DNA from: Aeromonas sp. RU39B | Lineage (GTDB): Bacteria; Pseudomonadota; Gammaproteobacteria; Enterobacterales; Aeromonadaceae | Length of the DNA stretch: 64,000 nucleotides | Reading direction: 5' to 3' | Assembly (NCBI RefSeq): GCF_900156095.1 | Contig: NZ_FTMJ01000010.1 | Span: forward strand, 62,001 to 126,000 | In this document: positions 37,410-45,938 of the stretch, piece by piece | Layout: each line of letters starts with the position of its first letter | Position numbering within the stretch: position 1 is the first letter of the stretch | Notes under the pieces: generated by a model | What the model was told of the DNA's origin: nothing | What the model saw: the letters and a program-made list of their open reading frames with translations, nothing else | Databases searched by the model: none | Position numbers and translations under genes: made by a program

Positions 37410-37886
37410 ATGAGAGCGGTATTGATTGGTTTGCTGGCCCTGTGGCCGGCGTTGAGTTTTGCGTCCTTGTCTGCGGACATGGTGGTGGTGCACAAGTCCC
37501 GCTATAGCCTCTCCTTGATGAAGGATGGCAAGGAAGTGAAGAGTTACTGGATTGCTCTGGGCCCGGCTCCGCGCGGTCATAAAGAGAAGGAAGGCGATCA
37601 GCGCACCCCGGAAGGTCGCTATCTGCTGGACTACAAAAAGACCAATACGGGTTATTACAAGGCCATTCATATCAGCTATCCCAGCCTGAATGACATGGCG
37701 GCTGCCAAGGCCAAGGGTGTCGAGCCGGGTGGCATGATTCTGATCCACGGTCAGCGCAACAGCTGGGGTGACCCGGCGGTGCAGCGCTCCAACTGGACCA
37801 ACGGTTGTATTGCCCTGCTCAACAAGGACATGGATGAGGTGTACAACGCCATTGAGCCGGGTACCCCCATCGTGATCTATCCCTGA
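37410..37886 (+). CDS. Exported L,D-transpeptidase-like (YkuD) protein
   Basis: A 158-residue periplasmic protein: signal peptide MRAVLIGLLALWPALSFASL, then a YkuD domain with the catalytic pattern IHGQRNSWGDPAVQRSNWTNGCIALLNKDM (His, then Cys in TNGCIAL). The substrate-side HKEKEGDQRTPEGRYLL matches the domain. Such proteins cross-link peptidoglycan or attach lipoproteins to it, or act as amidases in the related YafK group. Start at 37410 is preceded by GAGGGATGGA; no other good start is closer. Confidence 0.87.
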   Translation: MRAVLIGLLALWPALSFASLSADMVVVHKSRYSLSLMKDGKEVKSYWIALGPAPRGHKEKEGDQRTPEGRYLLDYKKTNTGYYKAIHISYPSLNDMAAAKAKGVEPGGMILIHGQRNSWGDPAVQRSNWTNGCIALLNKDMDEVYNAIEPGTPIVIYP

Positions 37887-37997
37887 TGTGATCGCCATCG
37901 GCGGATTTCTGCTTTGGGAATCCGCCGTGAACAACTTTTCCCTTCATAAAAGGCACGTAAAGAGCAAGGATATGGCCGATCTTATCGGAGGTGCCAT

Positions 37998-39527
37998 ATG
38001 TCCTTTGTCCAGCACTGCCAGCGTATCGTGCGCAATCCCCATCTATCCCCGGCCCAGAAGGCGCGTCTGTTGTCGCTCGAGGCCGAAAATGCCCTGCCTT
38101 ATCCCGACTTGCCGCCAGCTGTGCGCGAAGCGCTCGATGCTCGCATCATCTGCGACATGTACGAAGGCCACGCGCCTTACAAAGGGCGCTATGTGCTGCC
38201 CGATTACGAACGGTTTCTGACTCGCGGCTCCCGCTGGCTGGAGCTGGACGCGCCGCGCGATTTGGACGAAGCCATCGAGGCACTGCGCATTCTTTACCAT
38301 CATGTACCGTCAGTGACCGGCATGCCGGTCTGGCTGGGACGGCTGGATCAGCTCCTGTTGCCTTTTATCGGTGGTGTGCCGGAAGAGACGCTCTATCGCA
38401 AACTCAAGGCGCTCTGGGTCTATCTGGATCGGGTGTTGCCCGACGCCTTTATGCACGTCAACGTGGGGCCGGATGATAACCCGGTCTGCCGCCTGATCCT
38501 GCGCATCGACGCCGAGCTCAAGCAGGTCGCGCCCAACCTGACCCTGTTTTATGACCCGGAGATATCGCCCGACTCCCTGCTGTTGCAAGGGGTGACCAAT
38601 ATTGCCGAGTGCAGCAAACCGCACATCGCCAACTACCCGCTTAATCAGGCCGATTTCGACAGCCGTGGTTTTGGCATTGTCAGCTGCTACAACGTGCTGC
38701 CGATCGGTGGTGGCGCCAATACTCTGACCCGTCTCAACCTCAAGGCCGTGGCTGAGTTGAGTCAGGATGTGGATGACTTTATCGGCAACCAGCTGCCCCA
38801 TTACTGCGAGCTGATGTCCCAGCTGATTGAGGCGCGCTGCCGCTTCCTGCACGAAGAGTCCGGCTTCTTCCAGAGCTTCCTGTGTGAAGAGGGGATCATC
38901 GAAGAGGCGCGCTTTGTGCCCATGTTTGGCATCTATGCCATGGCCGAAGCGGTCAACATCCTGCTGGAGAAGAGTCAGCTGACCGGCCGTTATGGGCAGG
39001 ATGAGGGGGCCAACCGGCTTGGTCATCGCATCTCGGCCACGCTGGCTGCCTTCGTGGCAGTGCGCCAGTTTGCCCACGCCTGGCGCGGACGGGCGTTGTT
39101 GCACTCCCAGGCAGGGCTGAGCATCGATCAGGGCACCACACCCGGCGTGCGTATCCCCTATGGCCAGGAGCCGGATCCTGCCACCCATTTGCTGGCGCTG
39201 GCGCCGCACCATCGCTTCTACAGCTCGGGGGTGAGTGAAATTCTGACGCTGGAGCCTACCATCCGGCAGAACCCGCAGGCCATGATGCAGTTGTGCAAAG
39301 GGGGCTTTGCCCTCGGTATGCGCGAATTCTCGGCCAACGTAGCGGGCCATGATTTGGTGCGAGTTACCGGCTACATGGTGAAGCTTTCCGATATCGCGGC
39401 GCTGTCCGAGCACGGCTCACGCGTCAACACCACTGGACTGGGCGCCGAGGCAGCCGAGTTAACCGGAATTTTGCAGCGCCGACCGCGCGTGGTGAGCGAT
39501 GAAAATCTGGCAGGCCAGCGTCAGTAG
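37998..39527 (+). CDS. yjjI: Glycyl radical enzyme YjjI
   Basis: A 509-residue protein of the YjjI (DUF3029) family. Near the C-terminus, DLVRVTGYMVKLSDIA resembles the glycyl-radical loop of pyruvate formate-lyase (RVSGY), with the Gly as the radical site; GIVSCYNVLPIGGGANTLTRLNLKA holds a conserved Cys that could be the thiyl site. Substrate is unknown. GGAGG precedes the ATG. It overlaps its activase yjjW by 29 bases, so they form a translationally coupled pair and should function only without oxygen. Confidence 0.9.
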   Translation: MSFVQHCQRIVRNPHLSPAQKARLLSLEAENALPYPDLPPAVREALDARIICDMYEGHAPYKGRYVLPDYERFLTRGSRWLELDAPRDLDEAIEALRILYHHVPSVTGMPVWLGRLDQLLLPFIGGVPEETLYRKLKALWVYLDRVLPDAFMHVNVGPDDNPVCRLILRIDAELKQVAPNLTLFYDPEISPDSLLLQGVTNIAECSKPHIANYPLNQADFDSRGFGIVSCYNVLPIGGGANTLTRLNLKAVAELSQDVDDFIGNQLPHYCELMSQLIEARCRFLHEESGFFQSFLCEEGIIEEARFVPMFGIYAMAEAVNILLEKSQLTGRYGQDEGANRLGHRISATLAAFVAVRQFAHAWRGRALLHSQAGLSIDQGTTPGVRIPYGQEPDPATHLLALAPHHRFYSSGVSEILTLEPTIRQNPQAMMQLCKGGFALGMREFSANVAGHDLVRVTGYMVKLSDIAALSEHGSRVNTTGLGAEAAELTGILQRRPRVVSDENLAGQRQ

Positions 39528-40359
39528 GCTGCTGACCTTCTCCTGTGTGGACGGACCGGGCAATCGCCTGGTCCTGTTCCTGCAGGGGTGCAACTTTCAC
39601 TGCCCCACCTGTCACAATCCGCACACCATTGGCCGCTGCGATCACTGTGGCGAGTGCGTGCCCGGTTGCCCGGCCACGGCGCTCAGTTGGCAAGATGGCC
39701 GGGTGGTCTGGAACGACGCCCTCTGCACTCACTGCGATCACTGCCTTGCGGTGTGTCCGCGCAGTGCCAGCCCCAAGACCCGAACCATGACGGTGGCGGA
39801 CGTGATCGATGTGCTGCGCCGCTACGCCCTACTGCTTACCGGGATCACGGTTTCCGGTGGTGAGGCGACCACCCAGCTGCCGTTTGTGCTGGCGCTGTTT
39901 GCTGCCATTAAAGCGGCCCCCGATTTGGCCCATCTTACCTGTCTGGTCGATAGCAACGGCTATCTGCCTGAAGAGGGGTGGCAAAAACTGCTGCCGGTGT
40001 GCGACGGGGTGATGGTTGATCTCAAGGGGTGGCAGGAGCCGGTGCATCAGGCCTTGACCGGTCGCAGTGGCGAGCGGGTGCGCCACGCTATCGAATTTCT
40101 GGCACGCCACCATCGGCTGGCCGAGCTGCGTCTGTTGCATATACCGGGACGCAGTGACTTTGAGCACCACCTGCCCGAACTGGTGGCTTGGTTGCAGCAG
40201 CTGGGTCCGGTGCCACTGCGCCTCAATGGTTTTCGCCAACATGGCGTGCGCGGCGAGGCAGCGAATTGGCTGGCGGCCACCCGCTCCGAGCTGGAGCAAC
40301 TGGAAAGTTCCATTCGGAATCTCGGCTGGCGCGGGAGTATCACATTGCCGGCCTTGTGA
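39499..40359 (+). CDS. yjjW: YjjW-type glycine radical enzyme activase
   Basis: A 286-residue radical-SAM activase that would install the glycyl radical in YjjI. The SAM-cluster motif CNFHCPTC (CX3CX2C) is near residue 33, followed by two ferredoxin-like clusters (CDHCGECVPGC and CTHCDHCLAVC). ITVSGGEATTQLPFVLALF and VMVDLKGW are other family motifs. Its start lies inside yjjI. Reaction requires SAM and reduced flavodoxin or ferredoxin, per the family. Confidence 0.93.
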   Translation: MKIWQASVSRLLTFSCVDGPGNRLVLFLQGCNFHCPTCHNPHTIGRCDHCGECVPGCPATALSWQDGRVVWNDALCTHCDHCLAVCPRSASPKTRTMTVADVIDVLRRYALLLTGITVSGGEATTQLPFVLALFAAIKAAPDLAHLTCLVDSNGYLPEEGWQKLLPVCDGVMVDLKGWQEPVHQALTGRSGERVRHAIEFLARHHRLAELRLLHIPGRSDFEHHLPELVAWLQQLGPVPLRLNGFRQHGVRGEAANWLAATRSELEQLESSIRNLGWRGSITLPAL

Positions 40360-40499
40360 GTCCCTTAACAGAGATCCGATCTCTGTCACTCGCTCTGTTT
40401 TGGGCTGGGAAAGCTGCGCCGCTGTGTGATAGAAAGGGGCACCTTGCGCCGGTACGCTGCCGGCAAGGTGCTTCATCACCTCGCTGACACGGGTCTGCC

Positions 40500-42047
40500 A
40501 TGCTGCGTTTGCTCCTCACCCTGCTGCTGTTTTTGCTGACGTTGACGCTGGGCGCGTGGGGCATCTATCACTCCTATCTTGATGATCTCGAGCGTCATGC
40601 CCGTCAATCTGCCGAGCACGCCCGCACCATTATCGACAGCATGATCGATCAGGCGCAGCGGGCCAATGCGGCCGTTCTGCCTGATGCCGGGGCGCCCTGT
40701 GCCAATGTTGAATTATCGCTGCGGGAGCAGGCGGCGCTGGGGCTGTTTATCCGCAGTGTCAATCTGGCTTGGAAAGGTCGGCTGTATTGCACCTCCCTGT
40801 TTGGCGTGGTGGATGAGGCCGATGAACCCGAGCTCTACACCGGTCGCACCTTGTTACTGATGAAGGGCAATCGGGTGCGGCAGAATCACCCCTTGCTGGT
40901 GATTCGCCAGGAGCGCGGCGATGGCGTTGCGCTGACTGCCATTGATGGCCAGTCGCTCAGTTTTATGCTCGATCTGGGTCGTGGCAATAGTTGGGTGATA
41001 TTGCAGGTGGGATCGGTTTGGCTCGACGGTCATGGCCGTTTTGGCAATGTGCCGGCACCGATGGCAAATACGTCAGCTGTGCGGGTGGTTTCCAAACGCT
41101 ATCCCTTTGTCATCGATAGTGGCTATATAACCGCAGTGAACTGGCAGTCAGCCTGGCACGCGCGTCAGATGGTTTTTCTGATGTTGTTGCTGATAAGCAC
41201 CTTGTTCGCGGTGTTGCTATGGTGGCAACTGGGCCGCTCCCGCTCCCCGTCGGGCGAGTTGGAGCGCGCCTTGCGGGCCCGCGAGTTTGTCCCCTATCTG
41301 CAACCTATGGTGGCGGGTGATACCGAGCAGATGGTGGGCGTCGAGGTGTTGATGCGCTGGCAGCATCCGACGGCAGGTTTGATTCGTCCGGATCTGTTTA
41401 TTCCCCAGGCCGAAGCATCGGGTTTGATCCTGCCGATGACCTCGCAAATGATGCAGCAGGTAGCGCGCTCTTTGAAGAGCATCCAGCACACCTTCCCGGC
41501 CGGCTTTCACGTCGGCTTCAATATCTGCGCTGCCCATTGCCACGATAGCGGCAAACTCTATGAGGATTGCTACCAGTTTCTGGCCTACTTTGAACCGGGG
41601 CGGGTGACGCTGGTGCTTGAACTCACCGAGCGGGAGTTGCTGGTGGAAGATGCCGGCACCCTCGAGCTATTCCGCCGTCTCGATGCCATGGGGGTCAAGC
41701 TGGCCATCGATGACTTTGGTACCGGTCACTCCAGCCTGAGTTATCTGCAGCGCTTCCACGTGGATATTCTCAAGATCGATCAATCATTTATTCGTCGGAT
41801 CGGGACCGAATCCCTCTCCGAGCATATCGTTGATAACGTGATTGATCTGGCCAGCCGTCTCGGGCTGGTGCTGGTGGCAGAAGGGGTGGAAACTGCCGAG
41901 CAGGCGAGCTACCTCAAGGCCAAAAAGGTGGATCTGCTGCAAGGGTTCTATTTTGGCCGGCCTGAGCCGATGCGCAGCTTTATCACCCGCTGGTTATCAG
42001 GTGAGGCGGGGCAATCCGCCCGCCAATTCCACCAACCGGCGCCGTAA
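40500..42047 (+). CDS. Cyclic di-GMP phosphodiesterase with CSS-motif sensor (EAL domain)
   Basis: A 515-residue membrane protein. First membrane helix about 3-20; periplasmic CSS-motif domain with the cysteine pair in CANVELSL and LYCTSLFG; second helix near 225-240; then an EAL domain. Its motif reads EVLMRW in place of EAL, but the other residues are kept: LELTERELL, IDDFGTGHSSLSYLQ, ILKIDQSFI, LVAEGVET and QGFYFGRP, so activity is likely. Relatives sense redox through disulfide formation. The 3' end overlaps the convergent LysR gene by 51 bases. Confidence 0.9.
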   Translation: MLRLLLTLLLFLLTLTLGAWGIYHSYLDDLERHARQSAEHARTIIDSMIDQAQRANAAVLPDAGAPCANVELSLREQAALGLFIRSVNLAWKGRLYCTSLFGVVDEADEPELYTGRTLLLMKGNRVRQNHPLLVIRQERGDGVALTAIDGQSLSFMLDLGRGNSWVILQVGSVWLDGHGRFGNVPAPMANTSAVRVVSKRYPFVIDSGYITAVNWQSAWHARQMVFLMLLLISTLFAVLLWWQLGRSRSPSGELERALRAREFVPYLQPMVAGDTEQMVGVEVLMRWQHPTAGLIRPDLFIPQAEASGLILPMTSQMMQQVARSLKSIQHTFPAGFHVGFNICAAHCHDSGKLYEDCYQFLAYFEPGRVTLVLELTERELLVEDAGTLELFRRLDAMGVKLAIDDFGTGHSSLSYLQRFHVDILKIDQSFIRRIGTESLSEHIVDNVIDLASRLGLVLVAEGVETAEQASYLKAKKVDLLQGFYFGRPEPMRSFITRWLSGEAGQSARQFHQPAP

Positions 42048-42926
42048 CCAGCGCATGGCCGGATCTTGTCCGGCCGGTCCAAACCAGACCAGTGAATAGG
42101 TAACCGCGCCGTAGGCAAACGGCACCGGACGGCTTACCAATCCAAGCTCATTATGACGCGACGCGGCCCAGCCTTGACTGCAGGTAAGGATGAGATCGCT
42201 GTGGCGACAAAGTGCGGCGGCGCTGGCAAAGTCGGGCAGGGTGGCGCCAATGCGCCGCTGTACCTGCATCTGGGCCAGTTGCTGCTCAAAGAAGGGGGTC
42301 GCCAGCTCCTCGTCGCGAATCGCTAAATGACGCCAGCCAAGATAGCTATCCAACGTCCACTCGGCGGCCAGCGCCGGATGGTCGGGGCGCAGCAGACAGA
42401 TCAAGCGATCCTCATAGAGGGTCTGCCACTCCAGTCCGGTATGGCGAGGCTGGCTCTGATCGTGCGGCAAAATGACAAAATCCAGCCGCCCTTGCGCCAG
42501 CGCGTCGAGCCCGCGCGCCTCTTTGTTCCACACCTCAGGCACCAACCCCGGCACGTCCTGCATCAGTTGGCCAAGCAGCGGCCCACCGAGCCACTCCATC
42601 GAGCTTTCGCGCAGGGCTATTCGCAAAGTGCCCTGCCACCGAGCGGGTTCGAATTCGCCCTCACCGAGCAGCGTATTCAGATCGACCAGCAACCGATGCA
42701 GGCTGGGAGCCAGGCGTTCGGCAAACACGGTCGGCACCAGCTGGTTGCCCTGACGATAGAACAGCTGATCGCCCAGAGTGTCGCGCAGCTGTCCCAGCGT
42801 CTTGCTGACGGCAGAGGGGCTGGTGCAGAGCCGCTCGGCGGCACGGGTCACGCTCTGGGTATCGAGCAGCATGTGCAGGGTTACCAGATGGCGGACGCCG
42901 AGGCGAGAGAGGGCAATCAGATCCAT
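41997..42926 (-). CDS. LysR-family transcriptional regulator
   Basis: A 309-residue LysR-type regulator. Helix-turn-helix: HLVTLHMLLDTQSVTRAAERLCTSPSAVSKTLGQLRDTLGDQLFYRQGNQLVPT, followed by an effector domain. The start of the effector half (WQGTLRIALRESSMEWL) and shape match the YbeF/LeuO-like branch only loosely. It is transcribed in the same direction as tyrB, separated by a terminator. Its C-terminal 51 bases overlap the EAL gene on the other strand. Target unknown. Confidence 0.88.
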   Translation of the reverse strand: MDLIALSRLGVRHLVTLHMLLDTQSVTRAAERLCTSPSAVSKTLGQLRDTLGDQLFYRQGNQLVPTVFAERLAPSLHRLLVDLNTLLGEGEFEPARWQGTLRIALRESSMEWLGGPLLGQLMQDVPGLVPEVWNKEARGLDALAQGRLDFVILPHDQSQPRHTGLEWQTLYEDRLICLLRPDHPALAAEWTLDSYLGWRHLAIRDEELATPFFEQQLAQMQVQRRIGATLPDFASAAALCRHSDLILTCSQGWAASRHNELGLVSRPVPFAYGAVTYSLVWFGPAGQDPAMRWLRRRLVELAGGLPRLT

Positions 42927-42938
42927 GGGGTCACCGGA

Positions 42939-42965
42939 TAAAAAGGACCCCGCCGCAGCGGGGTC
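42939..42965 (-). terminator. Terminator of tyrB
   Basis: Eight-base arms GACCCCGC and GCGGGGTC with a CGCA loop lie just beyond the tyrB stop; on the minus strand the stem is followed by CC and five T. Confidence 0.9.
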
Positions 42966-42972
42966 GGGGTCA

Positions 42973-44166
42973 TCAGCTCAGGACGGCTGCGATGGCATCG
43001 GCCACATACTCGACGTTGCGACTGTTGAGGCCGGCCACACACATGCGGCCAGAGCGCACCAGATAAACGGCATGCTCTTCACGCAGGCGGTCAACCTGCT
43101 CGGGGGTGAGGCCGGTGTAGCTGAACATACCGCGCTGACTGACGAAGTAGCTGAAATCTCGGCCGGGCACTTTGGCGCTCAGCACGGCGAACAGCTTCTC
43201 ACGCATCGCCTTGATGCGGCTGCGCATTTCGGCCACTTCCTCGACCCACAGGGCATACAGCTCCGGCTGGCTCATCACGGCGGCAGTGATCTGGCCACCG
43301 TGAGTGGGCGGACTGGAGTAGTTGCGGCGAACGGTCGCCTTCATCTGGCCCAGTACGCAGGAGGCTTCGTCTGCACTTTGGCAGATGATGGAGAGACCGC
43401 CGCAGCGCTCGCCATAGAAGGAGAGGTTCTTCGAAAAGGAGTTGCTGACAAAGAAGCTGACGCCGGCATCGGTCATGGCGCGGATGGCGTAGGCATCTTC
43501 ATCGAGGCCGTCACCAAAGCCCTGATAGGCGATGTCCATGAAGGGGATCAGCTGCTTTTCCACCACCAGAGCGATGATCTGATCCCACTGCTCGCAGGAG
43601 AGATCCACACCGGTCGGGTTGTGGCAGCAGGGGTGCAGCAGCACGATGCTGCGCGCCGGCAGGCTGCCCAGGCAGTCGAGCATGGCAGCAAAGGCAACGC
43701 CGCCAGTCTGGGCATCGTAGTAGGGGTAGTCGTGCACCTTGATGCCGGCCCCTTCAAACATGGCCTTGTGGTTGTCCCAGGTCGGATTGCTCACCCAAAC
43801 CTCGGAACCCGGGAAATAGCGCTTGAGGAAGTCGGCACCGATTTTCAGTGCGCCGGAGCCGCCGATGGTCTGGATGGTGGCGATACGGCCAGCCTTAACG
43901 GCCGGATGCTCGGCGCCGAACAGCAGTTTTTGGACTGCAGAGCGGTAGTTGGCGGCCCCTTCCATCGGCAGATAGGGACGCGGCGCGCACAGGGCGGCGC
44001 GCTGGGCTTCAGCCTGCTGCACCGAAGGCAGAACCGGAATACGGCCCTGTTCGTCGTAATAGAGACCGATACCGAGGTTGACCTTTTCGCTGCGCGGGTC
44101 CGCGTGGAAGGTCTCTACCAGGGTCAGGATGGGATCGCCGGGATAGGCGTCGACATGTTCAAACAT
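42973..44166 (-). CDS. tyrB: Aromatic amino acid aminotransferase
   Basis: Transaminates phenylpyruvate and 4-hydroxyphenylpyruvate to Phe and Tyr, also aspartate; PLP-dependent. The 397 residues equal TyrB of E. coli. The PLP-lysine motif is [17 protein letters not shown]; other family residues are [18 protein letters not shown] and DIAYQGFG. It could equally be an aspartate aminotransferase (AspC, 396 residues); the two are hard to tell by eye, and I favour TyrB for length. AAGGA precedes the ATG. It stands alone. Confidence 0.85.
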   Translation of the reverse strand: MFEHVDAYPGDPILTLVETFHADPRSEKVNLGIGLYYDEQGRIPVLPSVQQAEAQRAALCAPRPYLPMEGAANYRSAVQKLLFGAEHPAVKAGRIATIQTIGGSGALKIGADFLKRYFPGSEVWVSNPTWDNHKAMFEGAGIKVHDYPYYDAQTGGVAFAAMLDCLGSLPARSIVLLHPCCHNPTGVDLSCEQWDQIIALVVEKQLIPFMDIAYQGFGDGLDEDAYAIRAMTDAGVSFFVSNSFSKNLSFYGERCGGLSIICQSADEASCVLGQMKATVRRNYSSPPTHGGQITAAVMSQPELYALWVEEVAEMRSRIKAMREKLFAVLSAKVPGRDFSYFVSQRGMFSYTGLTPEQVDRLREEHAVYLVRSGRMCVAGLNSRNVEYVADAIAAVLS

Positions 44167-44291
44167 GGGGGGTCCTTGAGTGTCACATTCCAATCAACAC
44201 CGGCGTCTGGCCGGGTTCGTCATCATGGCGTAATTGGCGAGGCGGCTCAAGGGCTGTGCGGCCTGCCGGCCGCCGTCATCATTCTAGGGGG

Positions 44292-44567
44292 TTATTTGAG
44301 GTAGGAGCGCAGCACGCTGGTGACCTGCTCAAGATCCTGGTGCCGCTGTTCCGGGGTGGCGTCATCGGCGCCGAGGTGTTCACGCATGTGGCCTTCGAGC
44401 ACCTCCAGCATCAGACCGTTGACTGCGCCGCGGATCGCGGCGATCTGTTGCAGGATCGCCGCGCAATCGCTCTCGGCCAGCAGTGCCTGCTCCAGCGCAT
44501 TGGCCTGTCCCTGAATGCGGCGAACCCGGGTCAACAGCTTGCGTTTGTGGTGAATGGTGTGGGACAT
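44292..44567 (-). CDS. dmeR: DmeR: CsoR/RcnR-family metal-sensing repressor
   Basis: A 91-residue all-helical repressor of the CsoR/RcnR/FrmR family (HKRKLLTRVRRIQGQANALEQALLAESDCAAILQQIAAIRGAVNGLMLEVLEGHMREHL). Metal-site residues are the N-terminal MSHTIHH, Cys35 and His61-type positions, as in the cobalt/nickel sensors RcnR and DmeR. It is divergent from a cation-diffusion pump with His-rich loop, with a G-tract palindrome in between. This context points to metal sensing and not formaldehyde sensing (FrmR), although the families are close. Confidence 0.88.
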   Translation of the reverse strand: MSHTIHHKRKLLTRVRRIQGQANALEQALLAESDCAAILQQIAAIRGAVNGLMLEVLEGHMREHLGADDATPEQRHQDLEQVTSVLRSYLK

Positions 44568-44592
44568 GCTTGGCCTCCATCGAAGCGGGTGT

Positions 44593-44609
44593 ATACTGGG
44601 GGGGAGTAT
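44593..44609. promoter_or_regulatory. Operator for the DmeR repressor
   Basis: ATACT, seven G, AGTAT: an inverted TACT/AGTA pair around a G-tract. It matches the known RcnR/DmeR-type site (TACT-G6-N-AGTA) exactly and lies between dmeR and dmeF, 27 bases before the dmeF start. Confidence 0.85.
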
Positions 44610-44635
44610 ATCGCATCGTGTCGGAGCCACCAAAT

Positions 44636-45592
44636 ATGTCTGCCCAAACCTTCCCTTGTCACGCCCCCATGATCAATGAGGGCAACCCCCTGGCTGAGCG
44701 CAAGACGCGCTGGGCCGTGCTGCTGACGGTCATCATGATGGTGGCCGAGATAGGTGGCGGCTGGTGGTTCAACTCGATGGCGCTGCTGGCTGATGGCTGG
44801 CACATGAGCTCCCATGCGCTGGCGCTGGGGTTATCGGTGTTGGCCTATCGCGCTGCACGCCGGTTTGCGCGTGACCACCGTTTCTGCTTTGGCACCTGGA
44901 AGATTGAAGTGCTGGGCGGCTTTACCAGCGCCCTGATGCTGGTCGGCGTGGCGCTGTTGATGCTGTTTGAATCGGTAGTGCGCCTGCTCAACCCGGCCCA
45001 GATCCACTATCAGCAAGCGATCAGCATTGCCTTGTGCGGTCTTCTGGTCAATCTGGCCTGCGCCTGGTTGCTCAAAGATGATCACCACCACGACCACCAC
45101 CATGGTCACGATCACCATCACCACGATCATGAGCATCATGATCTCAACCTGCGTGCGGCCTATATCCATGTGCTGGCCGATGCTGCGACCTCGGTGCTGG
45201 CCATTTTGGCTCTGTGCGGCGGCATGTGGTGGGGGGCCGACTGGCTGGACCCGGTGATGGGGATCGTCGGGGCTGCGTTGGTGGGGGTGTGGGCTATTGG
45301 CCTGTTGCGCCAGACCGGTCGGGTGTTGCTTGATGCCGAGATGGATGCGCCGGTGGTGGAGGAGATCCGCGAGATCATTGATGAGGCACCGGAAGGAGCA
45401 ACCCTGCGCGACCTGCACGTGTGGCGGGTGGGGCAGGGTAGCTACGCCTGCATGCTGTCACTGTGGAGCGAACAGCCGCTCGAGGCCGACGAGATGCGCC
45501 GCCGCCTCTCCATTCACGAAGAGTTGGTGCACATTACGGTCGAAATCAGCCCTTTGGCTGATCGTGATACACCGCACCCAGTAGCAGCCTGA
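44636..45592 (+). CDS. dmeF: DmeF: cation diffusion facilitator (cobalt/nickel efflux)
   Basis: A 318-residue CDF transporter. Six membrane helices are expected, with metal-site residues in LLADGWHMSSHALAL and HVLADAATSVLA. A long His/Asp-rich cytosolic loop (KDDHHHDHHHGHDHHHHDHEHHD) separates helices 4 and 5, the mark of the DmeF type. It exports divalent cobalt or nickel by proton exchange. GGAG precedes the ATG. The end overlaps the convergent unknown gene by 47 bases. Confidence 0.93.
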   Translation: MSAQTFPCHAPMINEGNPLAERKTRWAVLLTVIMMVAEIGGGWWFNSMALLADGWHMSSHALALGLSVLAYRAARRFARDHRFCFGTWKIEVLGGFTSALMLVGVALLMLFESVVRLLNPAQIHYQQAISIALCGLLVNLACAWLLKDDHHHDHHHGHDHHHHDHEHHDLNLRAAYIHVLADAATSVLAILALCGGMWWGADWLDPVMGIVGAALVGVWAIGLLRQTGRVLLDAEMDAPVVEEIREIIDEAPEGATLRDLHVWRVGQGSYACMLSLWSEQPLEADEMRRRLSIHEELVHITVEISPLADRDTPHPVAA

Positions 45593-45938
45593 GTAACAGG
45601 GCGGGCGGGTCGTCCAGCAGATTGCCGGTCTCCAGCAGGAGCTGACCGCTCGGTTGGAAGGTCAGCGCCGCATGCACCTGACCCTGGGCGTCCCGCACCT
45701 TGATATGACCGGTCAGCTCGCCAGCCGCAGCCGGATGGCAGTGCAATTCGAGCGAACGCTCTTCCCCGAGTAGGGTAAACAGGCGTGACTGGGCCGGGGC
45801 ATCCTCGTAATCGGGCCAACCGAAAAACTGATAGCGATCGGCCAGTGGCGCCGCCTGCTGGCAAAATTGGGTAAACAGCCGGATCAGGGCCTGATATTCG
45901 CGCTCCAGGCGATCTGCCAGTTCGGTGCTCTTGTTCAT
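45546..45938 (-). CDS. Hypothetical protein, 130 residues
   Basis: A cytosolic 130-residue protein starting MNKSTELADRLEREYQALIRLFTQFCQQAAPLADRYQFFGWPDYEDAPAQSRLFTLLGEERSLELHCHP. It has no signal or membrane part; the C-terminal half (IKVRDAQGQVHAALTFQPSGQLLLETGNLLDDPPALLLRLLLGAVYHDQ) looks beta-rich. AAGGAG precedes the ATG. An upstream in-frame extension to 46154 reads poorly and is not accepted. The 3' end overlaps dmeF by 47 bases on the other strand. I do not recognise the family. Confidence 0.7.
   Translation of the reverse strand: MNKSTELADRLEREYQALIRLFTQFCQQAAPLADRYQFFGWPDYEDAPAQSRLFTLLGEERSLELHCHPAAAGELTGHIKVRDAQGQVHAALTFQPSGQLLLETGNLLDDPPALLLRLLLGAVYHDQPKG

Noticed and set aside
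40441-40472. Inverted repeat CACCTTG...CAAGGTG before the EAL gene as a terminator of yjjW
   Set aside because: The stem is interrupted and no T-run follows, so it is not counted as a terminator.
42778-44304. 508-codon plus-strand frame over tyrB
   Set aside because: tyrB has the complete PLP motifs and the exact family length; the opposite frame has no recognisable domain.
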